This document shows, piece by piece, positions 16,001 through 19,895 of a stretch of 19,895 bases of DNA. The position numbers and the translations under genes were made by a program. The stretch's first letter is position 1; each line of letters opens with the position of its first letter. Below the pieces are notes generated by a model that was given only the letters and a program-made list of their open reading frames with translations, did no database searches and had not been told where the DNA came from. Source of the DNA: Hyphomonadaceae bacterium UBA4763 (GTDB taxonomy: Bacteria; Pseudomonadota; Alphaproteobacteria; Caulobacterales; Aquidulcibacteraceae). The stretch covers positions 1-19,895 of the forward strand of contig DHHV01000014.1 in assembly GCA_002403455.1 (NCBI GenBank), read 5' to 3'.

Positions 16001-16470
16001 ATGGCGAGGAGGTCGACATCGGGCCGGGCGTCACCCGCCAGGGCCGTCAGGCTGAGCGAGACCCCGCGCAATTGCAAGGCGATGTAAGGAATGGCGCTGG
16101 CGAGCGCGATCAGCGTGACGCAAACGGCGACGGCGCGGCTGCGGCCATAGCGCGCCGAGAGGAAATCGGCGATCGACGTCGATTCGGCGGCTTTGCCGGC
16201 GCGCAGCAATTTGCGCACAATCCCGCCGCCAAACAAAAACAACAAAGCCGGGCCGAGATAGATCGGCAGGAATTCCCAGCCGCGGCTTGCCGCGGTGCCG
16301 ACCGCGCCAAAAAAACTCCAGGACGTGCAATAAACGCCGAGCGACAAGCCAAAAGCGATCGCGCGCCAGCGCGGCGACAGCGCGAATTTTGACTGCTCGA
16401 CGCGAAAGGCCAACCAGAACAAAGCTGCGCCGTAGCCCAAAGCGATAAGAGCGATGACGACGCCAGACAT
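13012..16470 (-). CDS. crbS: SLC5-PAS hybrid sensor histidine kinase, CrbS-like
   Basis: Inner-membrane sensor of 1152 residues whose front half resembles a sodium:solute symporter. Residues about 1-500 hold some 12-13 membrane segments of SLC5 type (YGAALFWLAF, FFGAVGTAASRG, SIADFLSARYG). About 540-620 is a short linker that fits the STAC domain known between SLC5 and kinase modules. A PAS domain (about 625-735) is followed by a coiled coil, HisKA with H793 in ASHDLLQPLNAAR, HATPase with N904/N908 (VIQNFVSNAIRYTPSG), DTGPGI (935-940) and GLGLGL, and a C-terminal receiver with D1080 and K1131. GGAGGAG precedes the ATG. Family knowledge: CrbS/MxtR kinases of this size pair with CrbR/ErdR to control acetyl-CoA synthetase. 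Whether the SLC5 part transports, senses flux or only binds ligand is open. CbrA-type histidine or amino-acid sensing is the main alternative. Confidence 0.9.
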   Translation of the reverse strand: MSGVVIALIALGYGAALFWLAFRVEQSKFALSPRWRAIAFGLSLGVYCTSWSFFGAVGTAASRGWEFLPIYLGPALLFLFGGGIVRKLLRAGKAAESTSIADFLSARYGRSRAVAVCVTLIALASAIPYIALQLRGVSLSLTALAGDARPDVDLLAIIITTLALACFAILFGARSADATKGNRGLVYAIAIESIVKITALTAIAFFAFYLLAIHPIAAEAGIGALSAAFSVDGFDDRFWMLTLLAAAAGLCLPRQFHMLVCECEDSDDLEIARKWFPAYLTVFALAVLPITTAGLMLLPTRPAPDQFVIALPLAHGAPWLAALAFLGGVSAATAMVIVASIAISRMVANDLVGPLLFRVQSEPPRHLAAMLLLTRRLTIATLLAIAAIFAWAIPQSTLLADVGLIAFAGVAQFAPLILAALYWERARTAGAIAGLIVGFAVWLALIAAPAMAPAWRQIVDQGLTAIAAATAWDPFTIACALALSANCLALFLGSVLAKDTLSERAFARSFVRTDARASLHAWQGLERRARVIDLRDLVARVIGQDGAAEAFQGFAKDKRGAPADGDFVSPDLLAHVERFLSRSLGASTARVLVRRLLSRSPVPNREAEALLEQTARQIQSNRNLLEITFANIPEGISAVDQRQRLLVWNQAYADLFQYPPELLQQGRPIADLIRFNQHSGLWGDQQGDDYVQRRLEHLRHGDVHAYERRRADGRVIRIQGRPLPDGGYVTTFTDVTHYKEIEAALLQSKAALKASNDALETRVAERTAELAKARLAAEAATRTKSRFLAAASHDLLQPLNAARLFAASLAEHGPRSGEFRETLGKVDASIANANELLRSLLDISKLDAGALKPNLSVFSIQDLLAQVVTQFELLAEKSGLALSFIPCRHFVRSDRGLVLSVIQNFVSNAIRYTPSGRILIGCRRRGEEIELIVADTGPGIAPEQQEMVFEEFKRLQGRQNDGPQGLGLGLAIVRRISDLLGLQVRVRSQVGRGSAFSIRLPVVAEPPCAEIIDLWEKQPRGEFLAPKGLRVLVLDNEPCVLESMAKLLSHWGWAVDCAGTLAEALDKSAGRPPPDAVVFDYRLDHGVTGLAAYRRLCTLWRQRPPGLIISADPDPALPGKVASADLIFLRKPVAPDDLRHALAGIVRPIAAE

Positions 16471-16561
16471 TGCTCCTCCCGTTCGTTACTTTTGCGGGAA
16501 GTGTGACACCTAAGGAGATTGTGCGCCACCCGGTGCGACATACAGCCCCCGATTGTGCGCT

Positions 16562-16593
16562 CCCAAAAGAAGACGCCCCCAAAAGGGGGCGCC
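16562..16593 (-). terminator. intrinsic terminator of the symporter operon
   Basis: On the minus strand GCGCCCCC-TTTT-GGGGGCG forms a strong GC stem (16574-16580 with 16585-16591, extendable by one pair past an A-C mismatch) followed by TCTTCTTTT. It lies about 40 bp past the symporter stop and about 90 bp before crbS on the same strand, so it should separate the two transcripts and give crbS its own promoter in 16471-16561. Confidence 0.75.
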
Positions 16594-16631
16594 GAAGGAT
16601 GTGTTGATAGGTTTCAGTTATCGACGCCTGT

Positions 16632-18383
16632 TTATTCCGCCGCCGGCAACGCGTCGGCGACATGACGGCGCGTCGAGGGGATGCGGATCTCATCGACCAT
16701 GTTTTGAACCTCCGCCGGTGGGGCGCGCGTCACGGCCGAGACCGCTGCGGCGATTGCGAAGTTCAACGCCATGCCGATCGTGCCGATCCCTTCGGGGGAG
16801 ACGCCGAACAGCCATTGCGACTCAACGCCTTTGCCAAGCCCGGGCAGGCCGAACTTGAAATAGACGATGTAGAGCAAGGTGAAGACAAGACCCGTCACCA
16901 TGCCGGAGATTGCCCCTTCTTTGTTCATGCGCTTCCAGAAGATGCCCATGAAAATGGTCGGAAAGAACGAGGCTGCCGCCAGACTGAAGGCGAAGGCCAC
17001 CACCGCCGCCACATAATCGGGCGGGTTGATGCCGAAATAGCCGGCGATGATCACCGCGCCCCCGGCGGCGGCGCGCGCCACGGTGAGCTCGGTCTTGTCC
17101 GACATGTTTTTCCACAAGGTCCGCTTCAGGAGGTCATGGCTGACCGCCGAGGAAATCACCAGCAACAGGCCGGCCGCCGTGGACAACGCCGCCGCCAGCG
17201 CGCCCGCCGCCACCAGGCCAACCACCCAGCCCGGCAAGCCGGCAATCTCGGGATTGGCGAGCACCATGATGTCTTTGTCCGGGGTGATTTCGTTGCGGGC
17301 AGGGTCGGCATGATAGGTGACGATCCCGTCGGCGTTTTTGTCCTCGACCTTGATCAACCCGGTGTTTTTCTCCCAGGTCTTCACCCAGTCGGGGGTGGCT
17401 TTGACGCCGGCGGCGGTTTGCTCGGCCGTTGGCGCATAGACGCTTTCCGAAACGCTCTCGGCGAAGTTGAGGCGGGCAAAGGCCGCCACAGCCGGCGCGG
17501 TGGTGTAGAGGATGGCGATGAAGATCAACGCCCAGCCGGCCGATTTGCGCGCATCCGAGACCTTCGGCACCGTGAAGAAGCGGATGATGACATGCGGCAG
17601 ACCCGCTGTGCCGACCATCAGCGCCATCGTGATGCAGAAGATGTCAAACATGGCTTTCGAGCCGGAGGTGTATTCCTTGAAGCCCAAATCGGTCAGCACG
17701 CCATTCAGCTTATCGAGCATGGCGATCGGCTCGCCCTGCACATTGCTGATGAAGCCAAGTTGCGGGACCGGATTGCCGGTGATCAACATCGACACGAAGA
17801 TCGCGGGCGTCAGATAGGCAAAGATCAAGATCACATATTGCGCGACTTGCGTGTAGGTGATGCCGCGCATGCCGCCGAGCACAGCGTAAGCAAACACGAT
17901 CACCATGCCGACGACGACGCCGTAATCGATCGGGATCTCGAGGAAGCGCGAGAACACGATGCCAACGCCGCGCATCTGCCCGGCAATATAGGTGAACGAC
18001 ACAAAGATCGCGCAGACCACCGCCACGAGCCGCGCCGCATCCGAATAATAGCGGTCGCCGACGAAATCGGGCACGGTGAACTTGCCGAATTTGCGCAAAT
18101 AAGGCGCCAATAACAAGGCGAGCAACACATAGCCGCCCGTCCAGCCCATCAAATAAACCGAGCCGTCATAGCCGCCAAAAGCGATCAACCCGGCCATCGA
18201 TAGAAATGACGCGGCCGACATCCAATCGGCGGCGGTCGCCATGCCATTGGCCAAAGGCGGCACGTGATGGCCGGCGACATAAAACTCTTCCGTCGTCGAG
18301 GCGCGCGACCAAATCGCGATCCCGATATATAAAGTAAAGGACAGGCCAACGAAGACCCATGTCCAGAAAAGATTGGTGTCCAC
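16632..18383 (-). CDS. sodium:solute symporter, large subunit (VC_2705-type, acetate-like)
   Basis: Inner-membrane SLC5/SSS transporter predicted to import a monocarboxylate such as acetate with sodium. The 583 residues have about 13 membrane segments. ADWMSAASFLSMAGLI (52-67) and AAGALAAALSTAAGLLLVIS (392-411) are the SSS sodium-site helices; FTVPDFVGDRYYSDAARLVA (102-121) is also typical. Residues about 306-384 are a hydrophilic extracytoplasmic insert found in the VC_2705 branch and not in classical ActP. The start is a GTG at 18383 with AGGAGG six bases upstream. It follows the DUF4212 gene by nine bases, and an intrinsic terminator lies after it. Neighbouring acs and CrbS/CrbR-like genes point to acetate, but other short carboxylates (pyruvate, propionate, lactate) cannot be excluded. 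Confidence 0.92.
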   Translation of the reverse strand: MDTNLFWTWVFVGLSFTLYIGIAIWSRASTTEEFYVAGHHVPPLANGMATAADWMSAASFLSMAGLIAFGGYDGSVYLMGWTGGYVLLALLLAPYLRKFGKFTVPDFVGDRYYSDAARLVAVVCAIFVSFTYIAGQMRGVGIVFSRFLEIPIDYGVVVGMVIVFAYAVLGGMRGITYTQVAQYVILIFAYLTPAIFVSMLITGNPVPQLGFISNVQGEPIAMLDKLNGVLTDLGFKEYTSGSKAMFDIFCITMALMVGTAGLPHVIIRFFTVPKVSDARKSAGWALIFIAILYTTAPAVAAFARLNFAESVSESVYAPTAEQTAAGVKATPDWVKTWEKNTGLIKVEDKNADGIVTYHADPARNEITPDKDIMVLANPEIAGLPGWVVGLVAAGALAAALSTAAGLLLVISSAVSHDLLKRTLWKNMSDKTELTVARAAAGGAVIIAGYFGINPPDYVAAVVAFAFSLAAASFFPTIFMGIFWKRMNKEGAISGMVTGLVFTLLYIVYFKFGLPGLGKGVESQWLFGVSPEGIGTIGMALNFAIAAAVSAVTRAPPAEVQNMVDEIRIPSTRRHVADALPAAE

Positions 18384-18392
18384 TGGTTCCTC

Positions 18393-18725
18393 CTATTCGT
18401 TGTCGTCGTCGACTTGGTATTTTTGTTCTGTGCGGTGCATCAGAAAATCATAGACATAGATCAACGCCACGAAGACGAAGATCGAGCCTTGTTGGGCGAA
18501 CCAAAAGCCCAAGGGCGCGCCGCCGATCCGGACCGTGTCCAGCGTCTCGCGGAACAGAATGCCTGCCCCGAACGAGACCGCGAACCAGACCAGCATCAGC
18601 GCGCCCATGATGCGCAAATTGTCGCGCCAATAGGATTTTGCCGTGCTTTGCGAAACATCTGACATTGGTCGCGCGGCGGCGCGATCCATCGGCAGATCCG
18701 TAGGGTTTGTCGTAACGTGCGCCAT
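18393..18725 (-). CDS. DUF4212 symporter small subunit
   Basis: Small membrane protein that accompanies VC_2705-type symporters, comparable in role to the YjcH (DUF485) partner of ActP but from another family. In 110 residues there are two hydrophobic helices: NLRIMGALMLVWFAVSFGAG and FVFVALIYVYDFLM near the end, joined by the diagnostic IGGAPLGFWFAQQGSIFVF. The N-terminal ~35 residues are polar and variable; the C-terminus is acidic (DDDNE). The ATG at 18725 is chosen for GAGGG five bases upstream. Starts at 18665 (shorter, no ribosome site) and 18794 (longer, no ribosome site) are possible. It is the first gene of the two-gene transporter operon. Confidence 0.88.
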   Translation of the reverse strand: MAHVTTNPTDLPMDRAAARPMSDVSQSTAKSYWRDNLRIMGALMLVWFAVSFGAGILFRETLDTVRIGGAPLGFWFAQQGSIFVFVALIYVYDFLMHRTEQKYQVDDDNE

Positions 18726-19040
18726 GTTGCCCTCGCTGGGTTTCCTCCGCATTCGACTGCGGTCTTTGGCCGCCTTCGGAAAAACGACCGCCATTTGCTG
18801 CTTGCGACACAGACCAAAGGCGCGACCCTTTCGGGAAAACGCGTTTGGCGTGCCTTAGGAGGATCATCGAAGCAGGGGAACTTGCCCAGGACGGCTTTGG
18901 TCGATTAGCCGAAAGGCGTAGATGCGCGCGGATAAGCGGGCGAGCGCGGCGGTTCGGGCCTCGCTTTTCAGATGCGCGCGGGGTAATGAGCAAGAATTCA
19001 CGCCCCGACGTCGCGTAGTTTGGCATGCAGGGAGGCCATC
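18726..19040. promoter_or_regulatory. control region upstream of the symporter operon and DoxX-like gene
   Basis: This 315-bp divergent gap has no credible gene. It holds two overlapping hairpins near the symporter start: CCGCA/TGCGG at 18747-18762 and GCGGTC/GACCGC at 18759-18791, which share bases and cannot form together. It also has the decamer AGACCAAAGG (18811-18820) shared with the porin/regulator region, and a direct repeat AGATGCGCGCGG at 18920-18931 and 18970-18981. No standard promoter boxes were recognised. Confidence 0.45.
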
Positions 19041-19505
19041 ATGCGCTGGATCCAGATCGGCCTTTCCTGGCTGCTCGCGCTTTTTGTCGCCGGGGTGTTC
19101 TTGCAAGCCGCGCTTGCATTCAAATTCGCCGACGCGCCGGGGGAAAACATCATTTTTGCGACGATCGCGGCGCGCTCGCAGATTGCGTTGTTTGAGCCGG
19201 GCGTGCGGTTTTTGGTCGGAATTGCCGAAATAATTGCAGCGGCCTTGATCATCTTGCCTTGGACGCGGCGGCTCGGCGCCGTGCTGGCGGCCGGCGTCTT
19301 GATCGGCGCGATCGCGTTTCATCTATCGCCCTGGCTCGGCATCGCCGTGCCGACCAGCCTGGCCGATAATGCGCCAAATGATGGCGGCATGTTGTTTTTC
19401 TTGGCTTGCGGATGTCTTGTGGCGTCGGTGGCGAACATCTTTTTGACGCCGAGCCCGGCAAAGCGCGGCCCGGCGCGGGGCAGGGGCTTTCGGGCGGCGC
19501 GTTGA
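19041..19505 (+). CDS. DoxX-like small integral membrane protein
   Basis: Predicted inner-membrane protein of 154 residues with four hydrophobic helices: about 4-28 (IQIGLSWLLALFVAGVFLQA), about 53-74 (LFEPGVRFLVGIAEIIAAAL), about 79-95 (LGAVLAAGVLIGAIAF) and about 115-133 (MLFFLACGCLVASVANIF). This four-helix layout with GIAEIIAAALI in helix two and a G-A-I-A-F-H segment in helix three fits DoxX-like proteins, whose function is mostly unknown. The ATG at 19041 has GGGAGG five bases upstream. The C-terminal ~18 residues are basic and poorly conserved in style. It diverges from the symporter operon and nothing links it to acetate use. Confidence 0.75.
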   Translation: MRWIQIGLSWLLALFVAGVFLQAALAFKFADAPGENIIFATIAARSQIALFEPGVRFLVGIAEIIAAALIILPWTRRLGAVLAAGVLIGAIAFHLSPWLGIAVPTSLADNAPNDGGMLFFLACGCLVASVANIFLTPSPAKRGPARGRGFRAAR

Positions 19506-19584
19506 AGGCGAGCCTCGCCCGGCGCATCACGCCGATTGCGTTTCGCGCGAAGGCTCTGTATCACCACGCTCAGCGCATCGCGAC

Positions 19585-19661
19585 GCACTCGTAGCTCAGC
19601 TGGATAGAGCGTTGCCCTCCGAAGGCAAAGGTCACAGGTTCGAATCCTGTCGAGTGCGCCA
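19585..19661 (+). tRNA. tRNA-Arg (anticodon CCG)
   Basis: Complete 77-nt cloverleaf. Acceptor stem GCACTCG (19585-19591) pairs with CGAGTGC (19651-19657), followed by discriminator G and an encoded CCA (19659-19661). The D arm has GCTC/GAGC; the anticodon stem TTGCC/GGCAA encloses the loop CTCCGAA, so the anticodon is CCG (19619-19621), reading CGG arginine codons. The T arm shows CAGGTTCGAATCCTG. It is the only RNA gene seen in the window. Confidence 0.97.
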
Positions 19662-19895
19662 TTTTCAGTTTGGTACATCCCGAAGACATTAGTGACGGAT
19701 TGTTCCGGTCACATGGGTGACAATTGCGGGCCGAACGGGTTATCGGAGCTGCGTGTTTTCCGCTACAGATCACCATAGCTCAGATCATTTTTTCTACAGG
19801 AGACGAGCATCATAGCGTCGTCGACTTCCTCAACGTCCCAAATGAGTGGATAACAGGTTGAACCCAACGCCTCGTGGCGGAGGGGATGGGCCTGA
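19662..19895. other. non-coding tail after tRNA-Arg with 25-bp-period repeat
   Basis: No complete gene lies in these 234 bases. Read on the minus strand, two copies of N-GTCAC-N2-ATGT-N3-CGG occur 25 bp apart (19705-19722 and 19680-19697). Repeated GTCAC-ATGT-CGG units of this kind occur in the terminal regions of some IS21- or IS481-type insertion sequences. One minus frame stays open from the right edge to about 19766 but shows no recognisable motif. The segment may be the edge of an insertion or island at the tRNA. Confidence 0.3.

Noticed and set aside
15373..16392. 339-codon plus-strand open frame opposite crbS
   Set aside because: Repetitive Arg/Gln/Gly composition with no motif; mirror of the SLC5 part of the kinase.
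16662..18113. Long plus-strand open frame of 483 codons opposite the symporter gene
   Set aside because: Composition is Arg/His/Asp/Gly-rich as expected for the antisense of a GC-rich gene; the minus strand encodes an unmistakable SSS transporter.
1..19895. CRISPR arrays, toxin-antitoxin pairs, phage or defence genes
   Set aside because: No regularly spaced repeats and no such protein families were seen on either strand.

Overview
This is a gene-dense, GC-rich chromosomal segment, almost certainly from an alphaproteobacterium and probably from the Hyphomicrobiales (Rhizobiales), perhaps near Beijerinckiaceae. That placement rests on protein style and gene content: a metK-trmB pair, an alphaproteobacterial SufA-type protein, an NDUFA9-like protein, a DcaP-like porin and an SSS/DUF4212 transporter pair. 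No phylogeny was run. Nearly all genes look intact and native. Apart from possible small palindromic elements and a repeat-bearing tail after the tRNA, nothing marks the window as a genomic island.

Left part (1-8374) is housekeeping. It begins with a truncated acyl-CoA dehydrogenase (minus). xseB (plus) overlaps convergently with mazG (minus). An intergenic region made largely of two adjacent ~75-bp palindromic elements follows, then an NDUFA9-like Rossmann protein (plus). A 3-oxoacid CoA-transferase pair (scoA-scoB, minus) diverges from metK (plus), with two dyads in the shared control region. trmB, a SpoU-type RNA methyltransferase, a TfoX N-terminal-domain protein and a SufA-type Fe-S carrier complete this part.

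Right part (8579-18725) reads as one functional theme, acetate or short-carboxylate use. It holds acetyl-CoA synthetase (acs), a DcaP-like outer-membrane porin, a NarL/LuxR response regulator, a 1152-residue sensor kinase with an SLC5 transporter-like N-terminus plus PAS, HisKA, HATPase and REC domains, and a two-gene sodium:solute symporter (DUF4212 small subunit plus large subunit). The kinase and regulator match the architecture of the CrbS/CrbR (MxtR/ErdR) acetate-switch system. The model is that substrate enters through the porin and symporter, is activated by Acs, and its availability is sensed by the kinase, which drives the regulator to activate acs and transport genes. This is a known kind of system. 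The distinctive points here are the compact clustering, the convergent kinase and regulator genes, and the porin placed just upstream of acs.

The window ends with a small DoxX-like membrane protein and tRNA-Arg(CCG). About 230 bp of non-coding sequence follows, in which a 25-bp-period repeat resembles the terminal repeats of some insertion sequences. No CRISPR array, phage module or complete transposase is visible.
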